DNA of 42,826 bases from contig NZ_PEIB01000037.1 of NCBI RefSeq assembly GCF_004116385.1, positions 1 through 42,826 of the forward strand. Reading direction: 5' to 3'. The DNA is from Veronia nyctiphanis (GTDB lineage: Bacteria > Pseudomonadota > Gammaproteobacteria > Enterobacterales > Vibrionaceae). The position numbers and the translations under genes were made by a program. This document shows, piece by piece, positions 1 to 11,671 of the stretch. The notes beneath the pieces are model-generated. The model was given only the letters and a program-made list of their open reading frames with translations. It was not told where the DNA came from and searched no databases. How positions within the stretch are numbered: position 1 is the stretch's first letter; each line of letters begins with the position of its first letter.

Positions 1-4
1 TTAC

Positions 5-50
5 GGGCTTAGCCCCGATTTAACGATCACCACCTCCATAGGAGGTGGTT
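5..50. repeat. Paired hairpins, possible IS200/IS605-type element end
   Basis: Two small hairpins follow each other: GGGC-TTA-GCCC at 5-15 and a perfect 9-bp stem (ACCACCTCC, loop ATA, GGAGGTGGT) at 29-49 followed by TTTAAT. Subterminal hairpins of this kind are typical of IS200/IS605 ends, and the left edge of the window would hold the rest of the element. It could equally be the terminator of a plus-strand gene lying to the left. No transposase sequence is visible, so this is a weak call. Confidence 0.3.
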
Positions 51-66
51 TAATACTGACAACAAA

Positions 67-92
67 AAACCAGCGCCACAAGGCACTGGTTT
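67..92 (-). terminator. Rho-independent terminator of ligA
   Basis: An inverted repeat (67-77 pairing with 82-92, 4-nt loop) lies 25 bases downstream of the ligA stop. Read on the minus strand, the stem ends in GGTTT followed by more T residues, as expected for an intrinsic terminator. Confidence 0.7.
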
Positions 93-116
93 CATGGGAT
101 AAAGACAGGCCAGTTT

Positions 117-2461
<2,345 letters not shown>

Positions 2462-4027
2462 ATGTTACGCCTCACTTCCACTCGCCTTAGCGTTGTTGCA
2501 GGGAGCGTTCTCGCTGCATTGGCGTCAACAGGCGCTGTCGGTCACGGCTACATGGACTATCCCCCTGCCCGTCAGGAGGTTTGTGAACGGGATGGCGGTC
2601 ATTGGGACTCAGATGATGGTTCTACCATTCCCAATGCAGCTTGCCGTGCATCATTTCTTGAATCAAGCTGGACTCCTCTGGTTCAAAAACACGAGTTCGC
2701 GAAACTTGTCTCCAATTACCGAAGTCAGGATGCTGTTGAGCAAGCTGTACCCAACGGCTTGCTGTGTTCAGGTGGTGATCCGGATAAAAAAGGCATGTCT
2801 TTGCCTTCTGCCGACTGGCAAACGACTCCCATTGACCCAGCTCAAAACGGTAAGCTTCGCCTGACCTACCGCGCTTCCACCCCTCATAACCCTAGCTACT
2901 GGAAAATCTATTTGTCTAATACCAGTTTTAATCCAGCAACCGATGAACTGGGTTGGGACGATGTGGATTTAATTGCTGAATTTGGCAACCTTCCGTTAAC
3001 CGAAATTAACGGCAAGAAGTATTACCAAATGGATATAACCCTCCCGACAGACCGTTCAGGCGATGCTGTTCTTTTCTCTCGCTGGCAGCGTAACGATGCC
3101 GCAGGTGAAGGCTTCTATAACTGTAGCGATATCAGCTTCGGTGGAGATATTGACGTGCCAGAGTGGACCAGCTTAGGCAGCTTGGTCAAATCGTCAACTG
3201 ACGCGCAAGCAGGTGATACTGTCTGGTTCAGGGTGTTTGACGGTTCAGGCAGCGAACAGGTTTTTGAAAAGCTCAATATCACCGCCAATAACGAAGACGA
3301 AAGTACTTGGGCGGCGCAGTTGGCTGATGTCGTTAACACTGGATTTTCGTCTGTGGCTAAGCTGGGCGTCGAACAATCGGACGGTCAGGTGAACTGGGAC
3401 AGTTCTGATCTTTACAGCAACCTGGTATTTGTTAAAGACAAAGAGGCGACCTTCCAGCTTGAAGTTAAAAAGCCAACGCCAAACCAACCACCTATTCTGA
3501 GTGGCCCATCATCAGTGAACACCGTGAGCGGAAAGACTGTTTCGTTCAATGTCAGTGCTTCAGATCCAGAAAATGCAGCTTTGACTTTCACCAGTGATAA
3601 AGGCGAACTCAATGCATCAGGAAACTCAGCGTCAGTAACGTTCACGGCGCCAGTGACTGATACCTCTCTGACCGTCGATATTACTGTTCAGGTATCCGAT
3701 GGCGAACTCACAGACTCACTCACAGTCACTGTGAACGTCGAGCCTGAAGACGTTACATCAACGTGGGACAGCGACAAGATATACCTCGCTGGCGACACTG
3801 TCACCCACAAGGGTAAAACGTTTACTGCACAGTGGTGGAATAAAGACGCTGAACCAGGTGTTGCACCTGTGTGGCTTGAAGAAAGTGCGGGTGACAAAAA
3901 CGAGTGGGTGAAGTCTAAAGCCTACACGACGGGACAGAAAGTCACTTATCAGGGGAGCTCTTATGAGGCCAAATGGTGGACTCGAGGAGATGTGCCTTCT
4001 GCAGGCGGTCCTTGGAAATTATTGTAA
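2462..4027 (+). CDS. Secreted chitin-active lytic polysaccharide monooxygenase (AA10) with two chitin-binding modules
   Basis: Predicted copper-dependent oxidase that cleaves crystalline chitin outside the cell. A signal peptide (about 1-27) ends so that His28 becomes the mature N-terminus (HGYMDYPPAR); with His142 (TPHNPSYW) it forms the histidine brace, and Phe219 (GEGFYNCSDI) is the usual axial residue. Then come a GbpA-like second domain (about 231-340), an Ig/cadherin-like domain (about 342-428) and two CBM5/12 chitin-binding modules (about 432-475 and 479-521) with aromatic motifs AQWW and AKWW. Related to GbpA and CbpD but differently built. The start follows AAGGAAATCATT. It sits alone between ligA and zipA with its own terminator. 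Family assignment is firm; chitin as substrate is inferred from the modules. Confidence 0.93.
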   Translation: MLRLTSTRLSVVAGSVLAALASTGAVGHGYMDYPPARQEVCERDGGHWDSDDGSTIPNAACRASFLESSWTPLVQKHEFAKLVSNYRSQDAVEQAVPNGLLCSGGDPDKKGMSLPSADWQTTPIDPAQNGKLRLTYRASTPHNPSYWKIYLSNTSFNPATDELGWDDVDLIAEFGNLPLTEINGKKYYQMDITLPTDRSGDAVLFSRWQRNDAAGEGFYNCSDISFGGDIDVPEWTSLGSLVKSSTDAQAGDTVWFRVFDGSGSEQVFEKLNITANNEDESTWAAQLADVVNTGFSSVAKLGVEQSDGQVNWDSSDLYSNLVFVKDKEATFQLEVKKPTPNQPPILSGPSSVNTVSGKTVSFNVSASDPENAALTFTSDKGELNASGNSASVTFTAPVTDTSLTVDITVQVSDGELTDSLTVTVNVEPEDVTSTWDSDKIYLAGDTVTHKGKTFTAQWWNKDAEPGVAPVWLEESAGDKNEWVKSKAYTTGQKVTYQGSSYEAKWWTRGDVPSAGGPWKLL

Positions 4028-4069
4028 GCAGCATTAATCAGGTTGAAGTACCTTTGATTAACATAAACA

Positions 4070-4098
4070 AAAACGCCCTTGAAAAAGGGCGTTTTTTT
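4070..4098. terminator. Bidirectional terminator between the LPMO gene and zipA
   Basis: Stem AACGCCCTT (4072-4080) pairs with AAGGGCGTT (4085-4093), with A-rich and T-rich flanks. It can end both the plus-strand LPMO transcript and the converging zipA transcript. Confidence 0.85.
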
Positions 4099-4116
4099 AT
4101 TTCTGGCTAGGTTGTG

Positions 4117-4989
4117 TTAGGCAGGCTCAGAGAAGCTTTTCACCTGTTCACGATAACCATCAAGGCGCTGAGGCGTCATCAAGTTTCTTGAATCATCGGT
4201 TACCAAACCACCTAACTGATCTGCCACCTTTTGAGCCGTTTGCAACATGAGCTTGAAGTTTTGCTCTGCATCTCCGTAGCAAGGCAGGGTCATGAAAAAC
4301 GAGATACCTTGCGTGGTAAACTGATTGATGTTCTCAAGCGGGAAACTGCCAGGGTTATACATATTTGCCGCACTGAAAAGTACCTTACCCGTGCCCGATA
4401 AATCAGCATGACGATGGAATATATCCATTTCACCGTGGATCATGCCATTCTGCTCAAGGCTGTTCATCAGGTCGATCCCCTGAAATTGGTCATTGGCAGA
4501 AGATTGCACGTTTACAATCAACACTTCTTGTCTAACAGGTGATTCAGAAACCGCTTCTTCTTGCTCACTTTCACCAACAGGCAAAGGCTCAGATATCTCC
4601 GTTGATTTATCATCTGCTTCGTCGGCATAAGGTGCATCAGTAAACAGTAAATCTTTTTCTTCATTGGTCACAGGGGATGATGAAGGCTCAATGTCAGCTT
4701 TCAGATCAGCAAATAGTGGGTCTACCGCCGCGGGCTCATCATCAAAATGAAAACCTGGCTCCTTGCGTTGGATCTCTTCGGGCTTGTCAGTGTTGCTCTT
4801 TATCACCCTGACCGCACCGATACCGTCCTCGTCAAAACCACCCTCTTCTCCGTCTTTCAACTTACCCAGCGGCTTATCAGCAAATTTTTCCGGACGTTCT
4901 TTTCGACTGCTCCATAATCCATGGATGATCAGCGCGGCAATCACCAACGCTCCCAGAACAATCAATACAAGGCGCAATTCCTGCATCAT
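4117..4989 (-). CDS. zipA: Cell division protein ZipA
   Basis: Inner-membrane protein that tethers FtsZ to the membrane at the division site. Residues about 6-26 (LVLIVLGALVIAALIIHGLW) form the single N-terminal anchor, followed by a short basic stretch (SSRKERPEK), a long acidic linker to about residue 150, and the C-terminal FtsZ-binding domain (from about VLIVNVQSS to the end). 290 residues, normal for vibrios. Two consecutive ATG codons open the gene; the first is taken. In related bacteria ligA follows directly; here the downstream side is occupied by a converging LPMO gene. Divergent from cysZ. Confidence 0.93.
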   Translation of the reverse strand: MMQELRLVLIVLGALVIAALIIHGLWSSRKERPEKFADKPLGKLKDGEEGGFDEDGIGAVRVIKSNTDKPEEIQRKEPGFHFDDEPAAVDPLFADLKADIEPSSSPVTNEEKDLLFTDAPYADEADDKSTEISEPLPVGESEQEEAVSESPVRQEVLIVNVQSSANDQFQGIDLMNSLEQNGMIHGEMDIFHRHADLSGTGKVLFSAANMYNPGSFPLENINQFTTQGISFFMTLPCYGDAEQNFKLMLQTAQKVADQLGGLVTDDSRNLMTPQRLDGYREQVKSFSEPA

Positions 4990-5269
4990 TTTATCTCAGC
5001 ATTTGTTCATTTAACGACTTATCACCTGATGAAGCGATAACCACAACGTTTCATACCCCAAGCTCGAGGCGTAGGCAATGTCGCATAGACTTACCCTTTA
5101 CTGTATCAAAAAGGGGAGAAAAGTTAATGCTCAGTGCCTACTTCTGTCTAAAAAGTGGTTGTTATATCGGACTTTTGAGCCAGTTACTGTTCAAAGTATC
5201 ACCTTAGTTAACATTGCCAATAGACGGGCAATGGCTTTAACATGTCAGTATATAAGGAAAGGAGATAGT

Positions 5270-6031
5270 ATGAACCCAGCAAATTTGGCACAGCAGCCCA
5301 CATCCGGCGCGAAGTATTTTATCCGAGGCTTTTCGCTCGCCTTCACTCCGGGTATTCGCCGATTTGTGATCATTCCACTCGTTATCAATCTGATGCTGAT
5401 GGGGAGTCTTATTCTTTTTGTCCTGTCTCAGCTCGGCAGTTGGATGGACAGCTGGCTATCATATATCCCGGGTTGGTTAGACTGGCTCGCCTATCTCATC
5501 TGGCCAATGGTGGCCATCGGCCTGTTGGTTGTCTGCTCGTACTTCTTCAGTACAGTCGCCAACTGGATAGCCGCTCCCTTTAACGGTTTGCTTGCTGAGC
5601 ACTTGGAAGCCAAGCTTACTGGCCAGAAAGCACCCGATGCAGGTTTGGCAAGCGTATTGAAAGACTTACCTCGGATTTTTAAACGTGAATGGCAGAAGCT
5701 CTGGTACTACCTACCGAAAGCGCTGGGACTGTTACTTCTGATGTTTATCCCAGCGATAGGCCAAACTGTCGGACCCGTTTTGTGGTTTCTATTCAGCGCC
5801 TGGATGATGGGAATACAATACTGTGACTACCCGTTCGATAACCACAAAGTTCCCTTCCTTGATATGAAACAATCACTGCGTGAGAAGCGAGGCTCGACAC
5901 TCAGTTTTGGCAGTCTGGTGATGCTTTTTACCATGACCCCGGTTTTAAATTTGTTTGTTATGCCAGCAGCGGTGTGTGGAGCCACAGCGATGTGGGTTGA
6001 TGAATACAGGACTAAACACGGTCAATACTAG
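5270..6031 (+). CDS. cysZ: Sulfate transporter CysZ
   Basis: Inner-membrane sulfate uptake protein feeding cysteine synthesis. The chosen ATG at 5270 follows a strong ribosome binding site (AAGGAAAGGAG) and gives 253 residues, the same as E. coli CysZ; an in-frame upstream ATG at 5078 would add 64 residues without family support. Several hydrophobic segments are visible ([51 protein letters not shown], and the C-terminal region). It lies just upstream of cysK, as in E. coli. Confidence 0.93.
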   Translation: MNPANLAQQPTSGAKYFIRGFSLAFTPGIRRFVIIPLVINLMLMGSLILFVLSQLGSWMDSWLSYIPGWLDWLAYLIWPMVAIGLLVVCSYFFSTVANWIAAPFNGLLAEHLEAKLTGQKAPDAGLASVLKDLPRIFKREWQKLWYYLPKALGLLLLMFIPAIGQTVGPVLWFLFSAWMMGIQYCDYPFDNHKVPFLDMKQSLREKRGSTLSFGSLVMLFTMTPVLNLFVMPAAVCGATAMWVDEYRTKHGQY

Positions 6032-6221
6032 AAAATACAACGAAGCCATATCTCGACGGCCTGCAGTTTCTTCTGTGGGCCGTTTTCATCTCTAAGATGT
6101 CATTAAGCACCGAAAAAGTGCATCAAACAATATCATATAACTATCTGTTACTTTTCAATCCCTCCCCGCTGTATATGCTGTATTTACACGAAACGTATGA
6201 CCATACGAAGGAACGATTGAG

Positions 6222-7190
6222 ATGGGTAAAATTTACGAAGATAACTCAACCACAATAGGGAATACCCCACTGGTACGCCTTAACAGAGTAAGTAACGGTA
6301 AAGTACTGGTAAAAATTGAAGCTCGTAACCCAAGCTTCAGCGTTAAATGCCGTATCGGTGCCAACATGATCTGGAGTGCAGAAAAATCAGGTCAGTTAAA
6401 AGCAGGTACCGAACTTGTTGAACCAACAAGCGGTAACACGGGTATTGCTCTAGCATACGTTGCAGCTGCACGTGGCTACAAACTGACTCTGACTATGCCT
6501 GAGTCAATGAGCCTCGAGCGTCGTAAACTTCTCAAAGCACTGGGCGCAAACCTTGTTCTGACTGAAGCAGCGAAGGGCATGAAAGGTGCTATTGCTAAAG
6601 CAGAAGAAATTGTTGCTACTGACCCAGCAAAATATCTGATGCTTCAGCAGTTTGATAACCCTGCTAACCCAGAGATTCACGAAAAAACTACAGGCCCTGA
6701 GATCTGGGACGACACAGACGGTGAAATCGATGTGTTTGTTTCTGGTGTTGGTACGGGCGGTACACTGACCGGTGTTAGCCGCTACATCAAAAACACCAAA
6801 GGCAAAGTGATCACTACAGTGGCTGTTGAGCCTTCAGAGTCTCCTGTTATCCGACAAACCATTGATGGTGACGATGTACAGCCTGCACCACATAAAATCC
6901 AGGGCATCGGCGCTGGTTTCATCCCAGGCAACCTTGACCTGTCATTGATCGACAAAGTCGTACAGGTTTCTTCTGACGAAGCAATGGACATGGCGCGTCG
7001 TCTGATGGAAGAAGAAGGCATTCTGGCGGGTATCTCTTCAGGTGCAGCCGTTGCTGCTGCAAACAAGATTGCTGAGCTGCCTGAGTTTGCGGACAAGAAC
7101 ATTGTCGCTCTCCTGCCAAGTTCTGCAGAGCGTTACTTAAGCTCTGCACTGTTTGCAGGTATCTTCACTGAGCTTGAAAACCAGCAGTAA
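6222..7190 (+). CDS. cysK: Cysteine synthase A (O-acetylserine sulfhydrylase)
   Basis: PLP enzyme that makes cysteine from O-acetylserine and sulfide. The PLP lysine is Lys42 in [11 protein letters not shown]; the substrate loop [10 protein letters not shown] and the phosphate-binding loop [10 protein letters not shown] (about 175-184) are intact. 322 residues, full length. The ribosome binding site is AAGGAA, 190 bases downstream of cysZ, leaving room for its own promoter. Followed by an intrinsic terminator. Confidence 0.96.
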   Translation: MGKIYEDNSTTIGNTPLVRLNRVSNGKVLVKIEARNPSFSVKCRIGANMIWSAEKSGQLKAGTELVEPTSGNTGIALAYVAAARGYKLTLTMPESMSLERRKLLKALGANLVLTEAAKGMKGAIAKAEEIVATDPAKYLMLQQFDNPANPEIHEKTTGPEIWDDTDGEIDVFVSGVGTGGTLTGVSRYIKNTKGKVITTVAVEPSESPVIRQTIDGDDVQPAPHKIQGIGAGFIPGNLDLSLIDKVVQVSSDEAMDMARRLMEEEGILAGISSGAAVAAANKIAELPEFADKNIVALLPSSAERYLSSALFAGIFTELENQQ

Positions 7191-7230
7191 TATACATTAC
7201 TGATCTCATAGATCAGCATGCATACCTCAT

Positions 7231-7255
7231 AAAAGCCCCGTTAGGGGCTTTTTTA
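7231..7255 (+). terminator. Rho-independent terminator of cysK
   Basis: Stem AAAAGCCCC (7231-7239), loop GTTA, GGGGCTTTT (7244-7252) followed by TTA. Located 40 bases after the cysK stop. Confidence 0.88.
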
Positions 7256-7505
7256 TTTGATTTTTGGAGCCCTCTCTAGTAAAAATTCCCCGCTATTTAT
7301 TTTTAGCTCCAAAATAAAACATTGCCTCCAGCTAAAGACACATGACCTGTTGACGAAAAATGTCGTAAAACTTTGATACAGGTTAAGCCACGGTAGGCAA
7401 AATCTGGCTAGATTAGCACCAGACATAGCATCATATGGCTATTCGGTTTAAGCTAGCCAGGTATTTATTACATGAACATAAATTATTAATGCATTGGGGT
7501 AAAAC
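7256..7505 (+). promoter_or_regulatory. Leader/promoter region of ptsHI-crr with long-range inverted repeats
   Basis: The rest of the cysK-ptsH gap carries no gene. Perfect 9-bp arms TTTTGGAGC (7262-7270) and GCTCCAAAA (7306-7314) flank an AT-rich stretch, and shorter repeats lie downstream (ACCTGT...ACAGGT, GGCTA...TAGCC). A TTGACG hexamer lies at about 7353, but no good -10 pairs with it. The region should drive ptsH; the exact start and any CRP or Mlc site could not be fixed by eye. Confidence 0.4.
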
Positions 7506-7763
7506 ATGTATCAGAAGCAAGTAGAAATCACGGCTCCTAACGGTCTGCACACTCGCCCAGCGGCTCAATTCGTTAAAGAAGCTAAAGGCTTCGATGCGAA
7601 AATTACTGTTGAGTCAAATGGTCGTGAAGCAAGCGCAACCAGCCTGTTCAAACTGCAAACTCTGGGCCTGACTCAAGGTACTGTTGTTACTATCAAAGCT
7701 GAAGGCGCTGATGCTGAAAACGCTGTTGAAAGCCTGGTAAAACTGATGGACGAGCTGGAATAA
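7506..7763 (+). CDS. ptsH: Phosphocarrier protein HPr
   Basis: Small cytoplasmic phosphocarrier that passes phosphate from enzyme I to sugar-specific EIIA proteins. 85 residues, the standard length. The active-site His15 lies in NGLHTRPAA and the regulatory Ser46 position is kept in SATSLFKLQ. First gene of ptsH-ptsI-crr, with 55 bases before ptsI. Confidence 0.97.
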   Translation: MYQKQVEITAPNGLHTRPAAQFVKEAKGFDAKITVESNGREASATSLFKLQTLGLTQGTVVTIKAEGADAENAVESLVKLMDELE

Positions 7764-7818
7764 TCCAGCTCTACTTCTACACACCAGTCAATTCATTCAG
7801 TCAACGTAGGACAAGGCT

Positions 7819-9546
7819 ATGATTTCAGGTATCCTGGCATCTCCTGGTATTGCTTTCGGTAAAGCACTTCTTTTGCAAGAAGACGAAATCGTCATCAATA
7901 AAAATCCGGTTGCAGCGGACAAGCTCGACCAAGAAATTCAGCGTCTCTTTGATGCGCGCGAAAAATCAAAAATACAATTAGAAGCCATCAAAGAGAAGGC
8001 TCGCGAGACATTTGGTGAAGAGAAAGAAGCTATCTTCGAAGGCCACATCATGTTGCTGGAAGACGAAGAGCTGGAAGAAGAAATCATCGCTTTCATCAAA
8101 GACAATAAAGCGTCTGCCGAATTCGCGATCCACAGCGTGATTGAAGAACAAGCAGTAACGCTTGAATCACTGGATGACGAATACCTGAAAGAACGTGCTA
8201 CGGATATCCGCGATATCGGCTCACGTTTTGTTAAGAACGCACTGGGTATCAACATCGTGTCGCTAAGCGCAATTAACGAAGAAGTTATCCTTGTTGCTAA
8301 TGACCTGACACCGTCTGAGACAGCACAAATCAACCTCGATTATGTTCTGGGCTTTATCACTGACATTGGTGGTCGCACTTCACACACGTCTATTATGGCG
8401 CGCTCACTGGAACTGCCCGCGATTGTCGGAACTAACGACATCACGAAGAAAGTGAAAAATGGCGACATGCTGGTACTGGATGCTATCAACAACACCGTTG
8501 TTATCAACCCAAGTGCCGATGAACTTGAGAAGTTCAAAACTATCAGAAACACTTTCCTTGCAGAAAAAGAAGAGCTGGCCAAATTGAAAGATTTGCCCGC
8601 CATCTCTCTGGATGGTCACCAAGTAGAAGTTTGCGGCAACGTAGGTACAGTGAAAGACTGTGACGGCGTAAACCGTAACGGTGGCGAAGGTGTTGGCCTC
8701 TATCGCACTGAGTTCTTGTTCATGGACCGCGATTCGCTGCCGACTGAAGAAGAGCAGTATAAAGCTTACAAAGATGTGGCTGAAGCCATGCATGGCCACC
8801 CTGTCATTATCCGCACCATGGATATTGGTGGCGACAAAGACTTACCATATATGGACTTGCCACAGGAAATGAATCCATTCCTGGGCTGGCGTGCTGTTCG
8901 TATCAGCCTTGATCGCCGTGAAATTCTGCGTGACCAGCTGCGTGCTATCCTGCGTGCCTCTGCACACGGTAAGCTTCGCATCATGTTCCCGATGATTATC
9001 TCTGTTGAAGAAATCCGTGAACTGAAAGCAGCGATTGAGCAATATAAAGCGGAACTTCGTAAAGAAGAATTAGCGTTTGACGAAAATATCGAAATCGGTG
9101 TAATGGTTGAAACGCCTGCTGCGGCTGCAATTGCGCATCACCTTGCAAAAGAAGTTGCGTTCTTCAGTATTGGTACCAACGACCTGACCCAGTATACTCT
9201 GGCTGTAGACCGCGGTAACGAACTGATCTCGCACCTGTATAACCCGCTATCGCCAGCTGTACTGACCGTGATTAAGCAGGTTATCGATGCCTCTCACAAA
9301 GAAGGCAAGTGGACAGGTATGTGTGGTGAACTGGCTGGTGACGAACGTGCAACCCTACTTCTGATGGGTATGGGTCTGGATGAGTTCAGCATGAGTGCTA
9401 TCTCTATCCCGCGCGTGAAGAAAATTATCCGTAATGCGAATTTTGCTGACGTGAAAACAATGGCAGAAGAAGCATTAGCAATGCCTACAGCCGCTGAAAT
9501 CACTGCACATGTAGAAAAATTCATTGCTGAGAAAACTGTCTGCTAG
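7819..9546 (+). CDS. ptsI: Phosphoenolpyruvate-protein phosphotransferase (enzyme I)
   Basis: Starts the PTS phosphate relay by taking phosphate from PEP and giving it to HPr. 575 residues, identical in length to the E. coli protein. The phosphorylated His189 is in [13 protein letters not shown]; the C-terminal PEP-binding domain shows [12 protein letters not shown] and the catalytic cysteine motif GMCGELAGD. Second gene of the pts operon, start preceded by GTAGGAC. Confidence 0.97.
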   Translation: MISGILASPGIAFGKALLLQEDEIVINKNPVAADKLDQEIQRLFDAREKSKIQLEAIKEKARETFGEEKEAIFEGHIMLLEDEELEEEIIAFIKDNKASAEFAIHSVIEEQAVTLESLDDEYLKERATDIRDIGSRFVKNALGINIVSLSAINEEVILVANDLTPSETAQINLDYVLGFITDIGGRTSHTSIMARSLELPAIVGTNDITKKVKNGDMLVLDAINNTVVINPSADELEKFKTIRNTFLAEKEELAKLKDLPAISLDGHQVEVCGNVGTVKDCDGVNRNGGEGVGLYRTEFLFMDRDSLPTEEEQYKAYKDVAEAMHGHPVIIRTMDIGGDKDLPYMDLPQEMNPFLGWRAVRISLDRREILRDQLRAILRASAHGKLRIMFPMIISVEEIRELKAAIEQYKAELRKEELAFDENIEIGVMVETPAAAAIAHHLAKEVAFFSIGTNDLTQYTLAVDRGNELISHLYNPLSPAVLTVIKQVIDASHKEGKWTGMCGELAGDERATLLLMGMGLDEFSMSAISIPRVKKIIRNANFADVKTMAEEALAMPTAAEITAHVEKFIAEKTVC

Positions 9547-9588
9547 AATACAGCAGCACCAAATTGATTACGCTTAGGAGCAAACACT

Positions 9589-10098
9589 ATGGGTCTGTTT
9601 GACAAACTGAAGAAACTGGTTTCTGAAGACAGCAATGACGCGAACGCGATCGAGATCATCGCACCGCTTTCCGGTGAAATTGTTAACATCGAAGACGTGC
9701 CAGACGTTGTTTTCGCAGAGAAAATCGTCGGTGACGGTATTGCGATTAAACCATCAGGTGACAAGATGGTTGCACCAGTAAACGGTACGATCGGCAAGAT
9801 CTTCGAAACTAACCACGCGTTCTCGATTGAATCTGAAGATGGCATCGAGCTTTTCGTTCACTTCGGTATCGATACCGTAGAACTGAAAGGCGAAGGCTTC
9901 AAACGAATTGCTGAAGAAGGCCAGACGGTGAAAGTGGGCGACCCTATCATCGAATTCGATCTTGCAATGCTGGAAGAAAAAGCGAAATCAATTCTGACGC
10001 CGGTTGTTATCTCAAACATGGACGAAATCAAAGAGCTGAGCAAGCTTTCTGGTGCCGTAAATGTTGGTGAAAACCCAGTGCTGCGTATCAAAAAGTAA
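9589..10098 (+). CDS. crr: PTS glucose-type EIIA component (EIIA-Glc)
   Basis: Cytoplasmic EIIA that phosphorylates the glucose-type permease and regulates adenylate cyclase and inducer uptake in enterics and vibrios. 169 residues, as in E. coli. The two active-site histidines are His76 (ETNHAFSI) and His91 (FVHFGIDT), the latter being the phosphorylated one. Last gene of ptsHI-crr, 42 bases after ptsI, start preceded by TTAGGAG. Confidence 0.96.
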   Translation: MGLFDKLKKLVSEDSNDANAIEIIAPLSGEIVNIEDVPDVVFAEKIVGDGIAIKPSGDKMVAPVNGTIGKIFETNHAFSIESEDGIELFVHFGIDTVELKGEGFKRIAEEGQTVKVGDPIIEFDLAMLEEKAKSILTPVVISNMDEIKELSKLSGAVNVGENPVLRIKK

Positions 10099-10116
10099 TT
10101 GATACGATGAGAAGAG

Positions 10117-10145
10117 AAAGCGCGGCCTAGGCTGCGCTTTTTTTG
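10117..10145. terminator. Bidirectional terminator between crr and the DyP peroxidase gene
   Basis: Stem AAAGCGCGGC (10117-10126), loop CTAG, GCTGCGCTTT (10131-10140) followed by TTTT. Ends crr; it may also serve the converging peroxidase gene. Confidence 0.85.
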
Positions 10146-10168
10146 TTTCTGGTGATAGACGTTTCCAT

Positions 10169-11082
10169 TTATGCACTCAGTGATTCAAGCTGAGTCTGCG
10201 AAGGCGCATACAGGTAGGCCCCCGTCACCGCTTTAGAAAAACGCAAAATGGCGTCAGTTTTTCCGTCTGTCGCACCAAACATACTTTTGACCATCGCATC
10301 GAGGTTATGCTGATTATCACAATAGGCTAAAAACAACAGACCATGATCGCCCGATACACTGCCATATGGCAGACTGTGCCTTACAATCTTTAACCCTTTA
10401 CCGTTTTCTTTAATATCGACACGACCAACATGAGAGTCCGAAGGTACATCTTCAAGTTCAATAGAATCAGGTTTTGTACGTCCGATAATCTTCTCTTGTT
10501 TTTCCACTTCCACCTGTTCCCATGCAGAAAGGTTATGCACGTAACGCTGATGCAAAACAATACTTCCACCAGCACATGGCCCTTCTTTAACAATGGCAAC
10601 ATCAAAGCGCGCCTGATCGCCCGCAGGGTTTTCAGTGCCATCGACAAACCCCGTCATGTCTCGTGAGTCCAAATAGCGATAGCCGTAGGTCTCATCAACG
10701 ACGTTGACCACATCGGCGATCGGCGTCAAAAATTTTCTCAGGAGATGAAAGTTAAGGTCATGGCGTTCTGAATGGATATGAATCAATATATCGCAATTCG
10801 TTGATGGCGCCTCAGCGTTACCCTCACCCACGGCTTCAAACCCTGAAAAGTCAGCAGGCACATCTATGTTCAATAAGGCACAAACAGATGGCTAAACGAA
10901 ACCGCCGCTTTCAGGTGACTGTTCGGCTGAAAATCAGTAATCTCCTGACAAAGTGATGCAATATCACAACAGCGAGCAACAACGCTTGGCAGATCAGACT
11001 TTACTTTAATTAATGCGTAGAGAGCGAATGCCCCTGCTGCTGGCACAATTGCCGCTTGAGGTTGACTCACGATAGCCTCCAT
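10169..11082 (-). CDS. DyP-type heme peroxidase, YfeX-like (frameshifted near 10873-10890)
   Basis: Heme peroxidase of the dye-decolorizing family. The N-terminal part is at 10870-11082 and the catalytic part at 10169-10873. In the repaired protein the distal Asp148 lies in GFVDGTENP, the proximal heme ligand is His218 in SDSHVGR and Arg235 is in VRHSLPYG, matching YfeX. Adding one base around GTGCCTTATTG (for instance GTGGCC) joins the halves into 304 residues, close to the 299 of E. coli YfeX. Which base is missing is less certain here than in the other broken genes. It lies downstream of two genes on the same strand, the farther being YfeZ-like, which recalls the E. coli yfeXYZ neighbourhood. 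Confidence 0.85.
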
Positions 11083-11220
11083 TCAGTGTTATTAGTATTG
11101 ATTTGCGATCAACATAACGTTGTGGGAAAACTATAGCAAGCCAGTGCACATAGCCTTGGGGAAAAAACGCCACAAAATACATCTAACTCACATCATGTTT
11201 GATCCCTATCATCCAGACAC

Positions 11221-11246
11221 AAAAAAACCAGCGCTAGGCTGGTTTT
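11221..11246 (-). terminator. Rho-independent terminator after the secreted hypothetical gene
   Basis: Stem 11224-11232 pairs with 11238-11246 (AAAACCAGC / GCTGGTTTT, 5-nt loop); on the minus strand it runs into seven T residues. It separates the two upstream genes from the peroxidase gene. Confidence 0.75.
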
Positions 11247-11269
11247 CAGTTGCTGCATTACTTTTCTTA

Positions 11270-11668
11270 TTACACAGACGTGAGCTGAATTTTCAATGAA
11301 GCAAACTCTTCGGATTGCGTGTCGCTGACATCAAATGATGTTGGAGCATCTAAACCTGTTTTCATGATCGGTGACATGATCGTGCGGCGTGCACCGTCAT
11401 CCAACTCCTCTTGAATCAACATAGCAATACTGACTTCTTCTGCCGTCACCTCAATAAGCTCAGCTTTGCCTATCAAAGTACGCCCGCTGTTAACTTCAAA
11501 CAGCAATGTCTCTTCACCCGGTACCAAAGAGACTGATGTCTCGGTGCTTTGACTCAAACCTTCACGGGAAAATTCGAAGGCGACATCCATTTGCCAGTCC
11601 GCCATTGCCAGCGGGCTCAGCATAGCGCTAAACAGCACTAAACCTTTTTTCCAGTCATTCATAATCAT
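11270..11668 (-). CDS. Hypothetical secreted (periplasmic) protein
   Basis: I do not recognise the family. 132 residues with a clear N-terminal signal peptide (KKGLVLFSAMLSPLAMA, cleavage probably after ALAMADW-type Ala near residue 23), then a beta-rich, acidic, cysteine-free mature part. It starts 3 bases after the stop of the DUF2919-type membrane gene, so the two are surely co-transcribed. In E. coli the middle gene of the yfeZ-yfeY-yfeX block is a DUF1131 lipoprotein; this protein lacks a lipobox cysteine and does not obviously match it. Confidence 0.75.
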   Translation of the reverse strand: MIMNDWKKGLVLFSAMLSPLAMADWQMDVAFEFSREGLSQSTETSVSLVPGEETLLFEVNSGRTLIGKAELIEVTAEEVSIAMLIQEELDDGARRTIMSPIMKTGLDAPTSFDVSDTQSEEFASLKIQLTSV

Positions 11669-11671
11669 TGC

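Noticed and set aside
5078-5269. N-terminal extension of cysZ from an upstream ATG
   Set aside because: The ATG at 5270 has a strong ribosome binding site and gives the family length of 253; the extension shows no family features.
7938-8333. 131-codon minus-strand frame inside ptsI
   Set aside because: Serine-rich translation typical of a shadow of a strongly coded gene; no ribosome binding site or family match.
10169-11082. Programmed frameshifting as an explanation for the broken genes
   Set aside because: The sites share no slippery heptamer or downstream structure, occur in unrelated genes, and are all repaired by a simple one-base insertion.
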